From Bacteroidota bacterium (GTDB lineage Bacteria > Bacteroidota > Bacteroidia > Chitinophagales > Chitinophagaceae): 37,904 bases of DNA. The stretch is from positions 1 through 37,904 of the forward strand of contig JAPLEH010000019.1 of NCBI GenBank assembly GCA_026391455.1, given 5' to 3'. A program made the position numbers and the translations under genes. The notes below the pieces were generated by a model. That model was not told the DNA's origin, did not search any database, and worked only from the letters and a program-made list of their open reading frames with translations. Shown one piece after another: positions 24,896-32,727 of this stretch; position 1 is the stretch's first letter, and each line of letters begins with the position of its first letter.

Positions 24896-25912
24896 ATGAA
24901 TAAACGACTACGCACCATATTACAATACCTTTTCTTCCTCGGGTTCGGCATATTCCTGGCCTGGCTTTCCCTGAAAAACCTGGATAAAGAAAAAACAGCA
25001 CAGATCAAAGATGCATTACGAAATGCGCGGCACTGGCTGATCATACCGGTGTTCATTATGCTGTTTGCCGGTCACCTGGTACGCGCTCTCCGGTGGAAAT
25101 TGCTCATGGAACCCATGGGCTATAAACCGGCCACCCTTAATGCTTTTTTTGCCGTGATGATCGGCTATCTTACCAATCAGGCCTTTCCCCGGCTGGGAGA
25201 AGTGTTGAAATGCACTGTTCTGGCCCGGTATGAAAAAATTCCTGCTGATAAACTCATTGGTACGATCATTATCGAACGTATTATTGATGCCATTACCCTG
25301 TTGGTGGTATTTGGCGTAACCCTGCTGATACAACCACATCTCTATTCTGAAATGATGGATGCCTTGTTTCATACCAAACAGGAGCAGGGAGAAAGTGGCG
25401 TATCCGGCAAACTCATCGGATTGCTCATACTGGCGGCCCTCGTCATCACGCTGTTCGCCTGGGTGATCATTAAGAAGAAAACATTCAGTGATGTAAAGAA
25501 TCTTGTGAAGATGATCGGACAGCGGATCGTGATGGGCATCAGTTCAGTCAGGCAATTGAAAAAAAGAGGTCTCTTTCTTTTATATACACTGATCCTGTGG
25601 TCGATCTATCTATTCGGAGGTTATATCGGATTTCTCGCGCTGCGGGATACCCAACATTATGGTATCCGGGAAGCTTTTACTGTATTATCTGCAGGCAGTA
25701 TCGGTATGATCGCCTCCCCCGGCGGTATCGGAGCCTATGCCTACCTGATTCAGGAGACTATGAAGATGTATGGATTGCGGGAAGTGATCGCACTGGCATT
25801 TGGCTGGATATTATGGCTGGCTCAAACGGCGGTGATCATTATCGGTGGTATCATTAGTTTTGCGGCCATACCTCATTATAATAAAAAACGAATTCAGCAT
25901 GAAAAGGCCTGA
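24896..25912 (+). CDS. Flippase-like integral membrane protein (LPG synthase TM domain, UPF0104)
   Basis: The 338-residue protein has seven to eight hydrophobic helices, including YLFFLGFGIFLAWLSL, LIIPVFIMLFAGHLV, LIGLLILAALVITLFAWVII and LGWI-type segments near the end. It shows the conserved RALRWKLL and PRLGEVLKC motifs of the UPF0104 / lysylphosphatidylglycerol synthetase TM family, and SIGMIASPGGIGAYAY near the C-terminus. These proteins are thought to flip lipids. No soluble synthetase domain is attached, so it is not MprF itself. It follows panC after 58 bases and overlaps the next gene by 14 bases. Confidence 0.85.
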   Translation: MNKRLRTILQYLFFLGFGIFLAWLSLKNLDKEKTAQIKDALRNARHWLIIPVFIMLFAGHLVRALRWKLLMEPMGYKPATLNAFFAVMIGYLTNQAFPRLGEVLKCTVLARYEKIPADKLIGTIIIERIIDAITLLVVFGVTLLIQPHLYSEMMDALFHTKQEQGESGVSGKLIGLLILAALVITLFAWVIIKKKTFSDVKNLVKMIGQRIVMGISSVRQLKKRGLFLLYTLILWSIYLFGGYIGFLALRDTQHYGIREAFTVLSAGSIGMIASPGGIGAYAYLIQETMKMYGLREVIALAFGWILWLAQTAVIIIGGIISFAAIPHYNKKRIQHEKA

Positions 25913-26390
25913 CCTCATCCCGCAACGGATTTACACCCGCGAAGCCATCGTGCAACAGGCCGCTCAATGGAGGGCCAAAGGCAAGACCATCACGTTTACC
26001 AATGGTGTATTCGATATATTGCATGAGGGGCATATCTTTTCCCTTTCACAAGCGGCCCGGGAAGGCGACTATCTGGTGGTAGGGCTAAATGCTGATTCGT
26101 CTGTAAAGAGATTGAAAGGCGAAACGCGCCCGGTCAATAATCAGCAATCCCGTGCGCTGGTACTGGCCTCCCTGGTAATGGTGGATGCTGTTGTGCTTTT
26201 TGAAGAAGACACCCCGCTTGATCTTATCAAATCCATACTGCCCGATGTGATCGTAAAGGGCGGAGATTATACACCCGAACAAATTGCCGGCGCCAACGAA
26301 TTGATCGCCAACGGTGGCCGGGTTGTCATTAATCAACTGCTGGAAGGTATCTCCACCACCGGGATCATCGAAGCCATACGAAAGCAATAA
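25899..26390 (+). CDS. D-glycero-beta-D-manno-heptose 1-phosphate adenylyltransferase (RfaE2/HldC-like)
   Basis: The 163-residue protein is a stand-alone nucleotidyltransferase of the cytidylyltransferase fold. It has TFTNGVFDILHEGHIFSL (HxGH with His near residues 41 and 44), a later VVGLNADSSVKRLKGETRP, and LPDVIVKGGDYTPEQIAGA. This matches the C-terminal half of E. coli HldE (RfaE), which adds AMP to heptose-1-phosphate for LPS core synthesis. A matching kinase half is not in the window. The start ATG 25899 overlaps the flippase gene by 14 bases, so the two are translationally coupled. Confidence 0.9.
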   Translation: MKRPDLIPQRIYTREAIVQQAAQWRAKGKTITFTNGVFDILHEGHIFSLSQAAREGDYLVVGLNADSSVKRLKGETRPVNNQQSRALVLASLVMVDAVVLFEEDTPLDLIKSILPDVIVKGGDYTPEQIAGANELIANGGRVVINQLLEGISTTGIIEAIRKQ

Positions 26391-26510
26391 ATCAGGAAAA
26401 TTAATATCTCCCTTCCCCGTTGTTTATTATTTTTATGAATAGTACTGTCGGCATTTGATTACCTGCCGGCGGGAAAGCAAGTTAACCGCCCGATAACTAT
26501 CTGGTGGCCA

Positions 26511-26552
26511 TTAACTATTCACAATTGACTATTCACCTTTGACCATTCACCC
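26511..26552. repeat. 14-bp direct repeat abutting the ppk1 start
   Basis: TTAACTATTCACAA, TTGACTATTCACCT and TTGACCATTCACCC are three consecutive 14-base units (26511-26552), each differing by a few bases. They end 3 bases before the ppk1 ATG, so they make up the whole immediate upstream region. The rest of 26391-26510 shows no gene or clear promoter. Confidence 0.85.
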
Positions 26553-26555
26553 ATT

Positions 26556-28649
26556 ATGGCCCATCCAAAAAGAAAAACAATAGCCCGGGATATAAGCTGG
26601 CTTTCATTCAATGCCCGTGTATTACAAGAAGCCGCAGACCCTTCTGTTCCGCTGCGTGAACGGATTCGTTTTCTGGGAATTTTTTCCAATAACCTCGATG
26701 AGTTTTTCCGGGTACGGGTAGCCACCCTGAAACGGATGATACAGTTTGGCAGCAAAGCCAATATGCACCTGGAAAATGAACCCCAGCAGATCATTGATGA
26801 AATACAAATGACGGTGCTGAACCAGCAGGGTGAATTCAACCGGATCTGGGAAGAAGTGCAGCTACGGATGAATGAGCAAAAGATATTTCTCCGTACCGAA
26901 AAAGAACTGAATGCCGAACAACAGCAGTTTATCAGTAATTATTTTGAAGAGGAAGTGAGTTCGGAAGTTATTCCGCTCATGATTGAAAACATACCCTTGT
27001 TTCCCAACCTGCGCGACAAATCCATTTACCTCGCCGTAGTGATGTGGAAAAAAGAAAGCGCGCTGAAAAAGAAATATGCACTCATCGAAATTCCCAGCCG
27101 TACCCTGGGCCGATTTACTATTCTCCCCTCCCCTAATCCCGAGGAACACCATATCATATTACTGGAGGATATCATCCGGTTCAATCTGCCGGAAATATTT
27201 TCCTATTTCGGGTATGACCAATACCAGTCACATATTTTTAAAGTAACCCGGGATGCAGAAATGGATATAGACGAAGACATATCCACTACCATCATTCAAA
27301 AGATTGAAAAAGGCTTGAAAAACCGGCGTAAGGGGAAGCCCGTTCGTTTTGTATATGACCGTGAAATGGATTCGGGGCTGCTCGAATACCTGGTGCGCCG
27401 CCTCAATCTCAGCAAGAGGGACAACCTGATACCCGGAGGGCGGATACATAATTTCCGGCATTTCATGGATTTTCCTGAGCAGGTTTTCAAAGAAAAAAGA
27501 CAACGCAAGAAACCATTTGACCATCCCCTTTTTACTGTTCGCCGGGTAACGGATGTAATATTGGAACGGGATGTGATGTTACATTTCCCCTATCATTCTT
27601 TTCGTCCCTTAATTGACCTGCTCCGGGAAGCGGCATTCGATCCGGATGTGACCACCATTAAGATCACCTGCTACCGGCTGGCCCCGCAATCCAAGATCAT
27701 CAATGCGCTCATTAATGCCGTACGGAATGGCAAAGAAGTGATCGTGATGATGGAACTGCGTGCCCGGTTTGAAGAAGAAGCCAACCTCGAATGGAAAGAA
27801 CGATTGGAAGAAGAAGGAGCAAAAGTATTGGTGGGCATTCCCAATATGAAAGTCCATTCCAAGATCTGTGTGATCAGGAAACGCACCAAAGACAATAATT
27901 TTCTGCTATATGGCTTCGTAAGCACCGGCAACCTGAATGAACGTACCGCAAAGATCTATGCAGACCATTGCCTGCTTACCTCCAGCCCCAAAATCATGGC
28001 AGATGTAAACAGGATATTTAGTTATCTCGAACAACCCAAATCCGGCATCAATTTCCTGAAGGATTGTAAATATGTGTTGCCCAGCCCCGGCTATGTGAAA
28101 AGTGAAATGCTGCGCCTTATCGAAGAGGAGATCAAGCAGGCCCGCAAGAAAAAACCGGCCGCCATTACACTCAAGATGAATTCGCTTTCCGATGAGGAAC
28201 TCATTATGAAACTCTACGAAGCTGCCCGGGCCGGGGTACAGATCAAACTGATCATACGAGGTATTTATTGCATGCTTTCGGAAAGTAAAAAATTTGAGAA
28301 ACCAGTACATGCCATCAGCATCGTGGATGCTTATCTGGAGCATGCACGTGTGTGGGTATTTCATAACCGGGGTAAAGAAAAAGTTTATATATCTTCGGCC
28401 GACTGGATGGTTCGTAATCTGGAACATCGTGTGGAAGCCACTTGTCCCGTTTTGCATGAAGAACTGGCACATGAGCTGAAAGAGATTTTGCAGATACAAC
28501 TCGAGGATAATGTGAAGGCACGTTGGCTGGATAATGAGCTCAGCAATGAGTATGTGCGAACTACCAAAAAGAAGATACGTTCCCAATTGGAAACATATAA
28601 TTATCTCTATAAAAAAACACAGACAACCCGTGAGACTGGCAGCAATTGA
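26556..28649 (+). CDS. ppk1: Polyphosphate kinase PPK1
   Basis: PPK1 reversibly polymerises the gamma-phosphate of ATP into polyphosphate. The 697-residue protein has the N-terminal RDISWLSFNARVLQEA and IRFLGIFSNNLDEFFRVRV. The catalytic core carries the autophosphorylated His434 in NMKVHSKICVI and the second essential His603 in VWVFHNRGKEKVYISSADWM. ELRARFEEEANLEWKERLEEEGAKV and STGNLNERTAKIY are also typical. The length matches the family. The gene is preceded by the 14-bp repeat and overlaps ppx, so synthesis and breakdown of polyphosphate are encoded together. Confidence 0.97.
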   Translation: MAHPKRKTIARDISWLSFNARVLQEAADPSVPLRERIRFLGIFSNNLDEFFRVRVATLKRMIQFGSKANMHLENEPQQIIDEIQMTVLNQQGEFNRIWEEVQLRMNEQKIFLRTEKELNAEQQQFISNYFEEEVSSEVIPLMIENIPLFPNLRDKSIYLAVVMWKKESALKKKYALIEIPSRTLGRFTILPSPNPEEHHIILLEDIIRFNLPEIFSYFGYDQYQSHIFKVTRDAEMDIDEDISTTIIQKIEKGLKNRRKGKPVRFVYDREMDSGLLEYLVRRLNLSKRDNLIPGGRIHNFRHFMDFPEQVFKEKRQRKKPFDHPLFTVRRVTDVILERDVMLHFPYHSFRPLIDLLREAAFDPDVTTIKITCYRLAPQSKIINALINAVRNGKEVIVMMELRARFEEEANLEWKERLEEEGAKVLVGIPNMKVHSKICVIRKRTKDNNFLLYGFVSTGNLNERTAKIYADHCLLTSSPKIMADVNRIFSYLEQPKSGINFLKDCKYVLPSPGYVKSEMLRLIEEEIKQARKKKPAAITLKMNSLSDEELIMKLYEAARAGVQIKLIIRGIYCMLSESKKFEKPVHAISIVDAYLEHARVWVFHNRGKEKVYISSADWMVRNLEHRVEATCPVLHEELAHELKEILQIQLEDNVKARWLDNELSNEYVRTTKKKIRSQLETYNYLYKKTQTTRETGSN

Positions 28650-29526
28650 TATTGGAAGTAACGCAGCAAGATTACTCATCACCGATGTGATATCCGGCCC
28701 GCCCGCAGCCCCTGAATTCATTAAAACCGTTCTTGTAAGGGTTCCGCTCCGCCTTGGATTCGATGTATTTGATAAAGGGATGATATCGGAAGGAAAAGTG
28801 GAGAAGATCGTAAAAACGATAAAGTCGTACAAATTATTATTGGATGTATACGAAGTGAAACATCTGAAAGCCTGTGCCACATCTGCCATGCGCGATGCAT
28901 CGAATGCGCAGGAGATCATTAAAAAAGTAAAAGCCGAAACCGGTATCACCATCGAAATAATCAGCGGCGATCAGGAAGCATCGCTGATCTATGAAAATCA
29001 TATTGCCGATAATATGAGCCGCGACGAATCCTATCTCTATATTGATGTGGGAGGAGGCAGTACAGAGCTTACTTTTTTCAGTGACGGCAAACTGGTCTTC
29101 AAAAAATCATTCAATATCGGTACCATCCGCATGCTTAAAAACCAGGTGGATGAAGCAGCCTGGGATGAAATGAAAGAATTTATTCGCACCAAGACCAAAG
29201 GCTATCATCACGTAACGGCCATCGGTTCGGGCGGAAATATCAATAAGATCTTCTCTATCTCCAAAAGAAAAGAAGGTAAGCCTCTTTCGTTGGACCTTTT
29301 GCGGGATTATTACAAAGAATTCAGCAACCTGTCAGTATCACAACGGATCACCTTACATAAACTCCGCGAAGACCGGGCCGATGTGATCGTACCCGCCCTG
29401 CTTATCTATATCAATGTAATGCGCTGGGCCGATGCACAGGAAATATTTGTACCCAAGATCGGACTGGCCGACGGGTTGATTCATACATTGTACGAAGAAG
29501 TAAAACTGAAAGAGGTCGAAGTATAA
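28630..29526 (+). CDS. ppx: Exopolyphosphatase / Ppx-GppA phosphatase
   Basis: Ppx/GppA enzymes of the ASKHA fold release phosphate from polyphosphate or pppGpp. The product begins RLAAIDIGSNAARLLI (phosphate-1 motif). It contains YIDVGGGSTELTFF (phosphate-2), AIGSGGNINKI and a C-terminal PKIGLADGLIHTLYEEV. The chosen start is GTG at 28630, which puts the first motif at the normal distance from the N-terminus and gives 298 residues. It overlaps the end of ppk1 by 20 bases. An in-frame ATG at 28549 would give a much longer overlap and a non-family extension. No HD domain is attached. Confidence 0.92.
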   Translation: MRLAAIDIGSNAARLLITDVISGPPAAPEFIKTVLVRVPLRLGFDVFDKGMISEGKVEKIVKTIKSYKLLLDVYEVKHLKACATSAMRDASNAQEIIKKVKAETGITIEIISGDQEASLIYENHIADNMSRDESYLYIDVGGGSTELTFFSDGKLVFKKSFNIGTIRMLKNQVDEAAWDEMKEFIRTKTKGYHHVTAIGSGGNINKIFSISKRKEGKPLSLDLLRDYYKEFSNLSVSQRITLHKLREDRADVIVPALLIYINVMRWADAQEIFVPKIGLADGLIHTLYEEVKLKEVEV

Positions 29527-29635
29527 AAGCCAGTATCGTTTTTCCGCTCCCGAAAAATACCGTGTTGATCTCTGCAACAATCCTTAATTTCATAAGTGCT
29601 AACCGGAAGCAGTTCCTTTATCATAAACCTACTTT

Positions 29636-30451
29636 ATGTCAGTAAATAAAGAGATCAAAAAAGTAACAACGAATACCCTGCACAAGATGAAAGAGGCAGG
29701 CGAAAAGATCACCATGCTTACCGCCTATGATTTTTCCTTTGCGGGAATTATTGACGGAGCGGGTATTGATGTGATACTGGTTGGTGATTCTGCTTCCAAC
29801 GTAATGGCCGGCCACGAAACCACGCTTCCCATCACCCTCGATCAGATGATCTACCATGCATCTTCGGTGATCAGGGGCGTCAATCGCTGCCTGGTCGTGG
29901 TGGACCTTCCCTTTGGCTCTTATCAATCCAACTCGGATATTGCCCTTGCATCGGCGATCCGCATTATGAAAGAAACAGGTGGTCATACCATCAAACTGGA
30001 AGGTGGTGAAGAAGTGATTGAAAGTATCCGCAAGATCGTATCAGCCGGTATTCCGGTAATGGGCCATCTCGGGCTTACACCGCAATCCATTTATAAATTC
30101 GGCACCTATACGGTAAGAGCCCGTGAAGAAGAAGAAGCCAATAAACTGAGGCGCGACGCCCGTATGCTGGAAGAAGCCGGATGTTTTGCCATCGTACTGG
30201 AGAAAATACCTGCTGCATTGGCAAAAGAAGTTTCACAAAGTATCAGTATACCCACCATTGGCATTGGTGCCGGACCCGATTGCGACGGACAGGTACTTGT
30301 AATGCATGATATGCTGGGCATTAATACAGAATTCAAGCCCCGTTTTTTAAGACAATACCTCAATATTCATGAACAGGCGTCCGCAGCCGTACAACAATAT
30401 ATAAAAGATGTAAAGGCAAAAGATTTCCCCAATGCAACAGAGCAGTATTGA
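29636..30451 (+). CDS. panB: 3-methyl-2-oxobutanoate hydroxymethyltransferase PanB
   Basis: PanB transfers the hydroxymethyl group of methylene-tetrahydrofolate to ketoisovalerate, the first committed step of pantothenate synthesis. The 271-residue TIM-barrel protein has [21 protein letters not shown], the metal-site motif [40 protein letters not shown] and [13 protein letters not shown]. The catalytic FAIVLEKIP (Glu) and [18 protein letters not shown] follow. The start is ATG 29636. It lies after ppx with a 109-base gap in which no promoter was recognised. Confidence 0.97.
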   Translation: MSVNKEIKKVTTNTLHKMKEAGEKITMLTAYDFSFAGIIDGAGIDVILVGDSASNVMAGHETTLPITLDQMIYHASSVIRGVNRCLVVVDLPFGSYQSNSDIALASAIRIMKETGGHTIKLEGGEEVIESIRKIVSAGIPVMGHLGLTPQSIYKFGTYTVRAREEEEANKLRRDARMLEEAGCFAIVLEKIPAALAKEVSQSISIPTIGIGAGPDCDGQVLVMHDMLGINTEFKPRFLRQYLNIHEQASAAVQQYIKDVKAKDFPNATEQY

Positions 30452-30511
30452 AGAATTGTAATTGCATTGTCATAATCAGTATCTTTTTTAGCTGCGGCAG
30501 TGCCACTCTAC

Positions 30512-30519
30512 TATTTTTG
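30512..30519 (+). promoter_or_regulatory. -7 element TATTTTTG before the TonB receptor gene
   Basis: TATTTTTG matches TAnnTTTG and is 23 bases before the ATG at 30543, implying a short leader. No clean -33 TTG is present. Confidence 0.45.
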
Positions 30520-30542
30520 CGCCCAGCAAAAAAAACAACACA

Positions 30543-32462
30543 ATGAATTGGCGACGGAGCGTATTACCGTTTATCATAATAGTTTTATCGATTCAAATAA
30601 AGGCACAGGATAATCCCGTTGAATTGGGCAATGTGACCATCACCTCCAGCTTGCTGATACAACAGCAAAAAGAAACAGGAAGAAATATCACCGTCATCAA
30701 AGGCGAGCAATTTCAAAAACTCGCCGTGCATTCATTAGATGATCTCCTGCGTTACCTGCCCGGAGTGGAAATACAACAACGCGGCCCGCAGGGTTCACAA
30801 AGTGATATCAATATCCGGGGTGGTACTTTTCAGCAGGTACTGGTGATTGTAGATGGCGTTAAACTCAATGACCCGCTTACGGGGCATTTCAGCAGCTATA
30901 TTCCCATTCAGCCTGGCGAAATAGAGCGGGTGGAAGTGCTGAAAGGTGCTGCTTCAGCAATTTATGGTTCAGAAGCCGTGGGTGGTGTCATCAATATTGT
31001 AACCAAAACATTTGCGGCCGCAAAACAAGATCAAAAACATTCCTTTATCGGAGGTGTTGCTGCCGGCGAATACGGCATGTTCAATGGCAATGCCCATTAC
31101 CGATATTCCGGTAATCAATCGCAGTTCAGTGCGGGGTTCATTTCCAATAATGCCGACGGGCAACCACTGCGTGGCACACGCAGTTTTTTTCATCTTACCA
31201 GTGGCGGCCTTGCGTTTTCGCAACAATTCAAAAAAGACTGGCGTCTGAGCATCCGTACAGCAGCAGATAGCCGCCGCTTCAATGCGCAGAACTATTACAC
31301 CACATTTGTCAGTGATACAGCAAAGGAAGAAGTAAACAGTTGGTGGACGCAATTGAACATTTCCAAAAAAACAAAAAAGGGACTGCTGACTGCTGATGCC
31401 GCCTGGAAAAAATTAAGGGACCAGTATTGGTTTCGCCCTTCATCAGCACCCAATGATAATAAAACAAATTTTTTACTAACACAAGTCAATTATACCGCCA
31501 CCCTGTCAAAGCAAATGAGTATGACCACCGGTGTGCAGGTACAACGGAAGGAGATCAGCTCCAATGACAGAGGCGATCATCAACTTTGGCACGGTGCCCT
31601 CTTCGCTATACTAAGACAACGGCTGGGTGACAGGTGGTATCTGAACGAAAGCCTCCGGCTGGATTGGGATGAAAGCTATGGCCTGATCCTGGTGCCGCAA
31701 TTGAATATTGCCTGGTCACCATCCCGCTGGAATTTTCGTGCATCTGTTGGTCGCTCTGTACGGGATGCAGATTTTACCGAACGGTATAACAATTATAATA
31801 AAATACTGGTCAGTAGCGGACGTATCGGAAATCCTGATCTGCAGGCAGAAGAAGCATGGAATGCGGAGATCGGGTCTGATTATATCCTGAGTCCTTCGCT
31901 GAAGATCAGCAGTACTGTTTTTTACCGCACGCATACTGGGCTTATTGACTGGGCCCCCACCCCTTATGCAAATATGCCCCGACAGGTGAATCTCAGCCCT
32001 GCCGGCAGTTATGCCCTGGCAAAAAATGTAGAGAAAGTAAAGACCAGCGGGCTGGAGCTGGATTTGGTGTATTCGAAGAAACTGAATAAGCGGTCAGATA
32101 TTTTTCTGATGATGGGATATACCTGGCTGCATTCAACGAATAAGGACAGCATCCCTTCCTTCTATATTTCCACACATGCCAATCACCTGCTTAATTTTTC
32201 TGCTGTATACAACTGGCAACAATTTTCTGTATCTGTAAATGGTTTATACAAAAACAGGAATACGCAATCGGCAACCGCCATCAAGGCAAGCATCACCCCT
32301 TCGTATTATGTAATGAATTTGAAATTGGGTTATCGCCTGCCCGGGAAATTTGGCCGCATTTTTATTCAGGCTGATAACCTATTCAATAAAACATACAGTG
32401 ACCTGCTGGGCAGCCAGATGCCGGGAAGATGGTTGTCGGGTGGATTTGATATTAAGTTGTAA
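30543..32462 (+). CDS. TonB-dependent outer-membrane receptor
   Basis: The 639-residue protein has a signal peptide (VLPFIIIVLSIQIKAQ). The plug domain covers ~35-150, with SLDDLLRYLPGVEIQQRG, DINIRGGTFQQVLVIVDGVKL and [26 protein letters not shown] 22-strand-type barrel follows, ending in FDIKL. An N-terminal box VELGNVTITSS resembles the TonB-box region. It is of BtuB/vitamin-B12 or siderophore receptor size, without the carboxypeptidase-like extension typical of SusC, and no SusD neighbour is present, so it is not a SusC pair. The substrate is unknown. It is followed by the heptad repeat array. Confidence 0.92.
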   Translation: MNWRRSVLPFIIIVLSIQIKAQDNPVELGNVTITSSLLIQQQKETGRNITVIKGEQFQKLAVHSLDDLLRYLPGVEIQQRGPQGSQSDINIRGGTFQQVLVIVDGVKLNDPLTGHFSSYIPIQPGEIERVEVLKGAASAIYGSEAVGGVINIVTKTFAAAKQDQKHSFIGGVAAGEYGMFNGNAHYRYSGNQSQFSAGFISNNADGQPLRGTRSFFHLTSGGLAFSQQFKKDWRLSIRTAADSRRFNAQNYYTTFVSDTAKEEVNSWWTQLNISKKTKKGLLTADAAWKKLRDQYWFRPSSAPNDNKTNFLLTQVNYTATLSKQMSMTTGVQVQRKEISSNDRGDHQLWHGALFAILRQRLGDRWYLNESLRLDWDESYGLILVPQLNIAWSPSRWNFRASVGRSVRDADFTERYNNYNKILVSSGRIGNPDLQAEEAWNAEIGSDYILSPSLKISSTVFYRTHTGLIDWAPTPYANMPRQVNLSPAGSYALAKNVEKVKTSGLELDLVYSKKLNKRSDIFLMMGYTWLHSTNKDSIPSFYISTHANHLLNFSAVYNWQQFSVSVNGLYKNRNTQSATAIKASITPSYYVMNLKLGYRLPGKFGRIFIQADNLFNKTYSDLLGSQMPGRWLSGGFDIKL

Positions 32463-32472
32463 GGTGGCTGAT

Positions 32473-32563
32473 GTACGGTGTATGATGTACGGTGTACGAT
32501 GTACGGTGTATGATGTACTGTGTACGATGTACGATGTACGGTGTACGGTGTACGATGTAGGGT
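32473..32563. repeat. Thirteen tandem 7-bp units (GTACGRT)
   Basis: From 32473 to 32563 thirteen consecutive 7-base units follow one another: GTACGGT, GTATGAT, GTACGGT, GTACGAT, and so on, ending GTAGGGT. The units are almost entirely GTACGGT or GTACGAT. It starts 11 bases after the TonB receptor stop. Confidence 0.95.
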
Positions 32564-32601
32564 AGCCGATTTTTCGGCCCGCTTATTCTATTAATGTATT
32601 A

Positions 32602-32690
32602 TCAATACCCTAAACTTATAACCTAAAACTTAAAACCTACAACCTACTACCTAAAACCTACAACTTAAAACTAACAACTTTTCACTCTTA
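32602..32690. repeat. Second heptad array (AACYTAM-type)
   Basis: The stretch reads as degenerate 7-base units such as AACCTAA, AACTTAA, AACCTAC, TACCTAA and AACTAAC. It is A-rich on the + strand and lies just upstream of the ALDH -7 box. The reverse-complementary pattern recurs at 37736-37766. Confidence 0.8.
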
Positions 32691-32699
32691 ACTAAATCG

Positions 32700-32707
32700 T
32701 ACCTTTG
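32700..32707 (+). promoter_or_regulatory. -7 element TACCTTTG of the aldehyde dehydrogenase gene
   Basis: TACCTTTG matches the -7 consensus TAnnTTTG and is the same octamer as in the rpsO promoter, 20 bases before the ATG. The -33 region lacks TTG and overlaps the end of the heptad array. Confidence 0.6.
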
Positions 32708-32727
32708 CAGCGCAAAAAATACGCCAT

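Noticed and set aside
27906-28952. 348-residue minus-strand frame over ppk1/ppx
   Set aside because: It overlaps two well-supported enzymes and shows no recognisable domain.
30452-30542. Possible cobalamin riboswitch before the TonB receptor (GTGCCACTC resembles a B12 box)
   Set aside because: The gap is only 91 bases, far too short for the ~180-base riboswitch, and no further conserved blocks are seen. A -7 box overlaps the area.
32473-32563. CRISPR-like array
   Set aside because: Units are 7 bases without spacers, and no cas gene is present.
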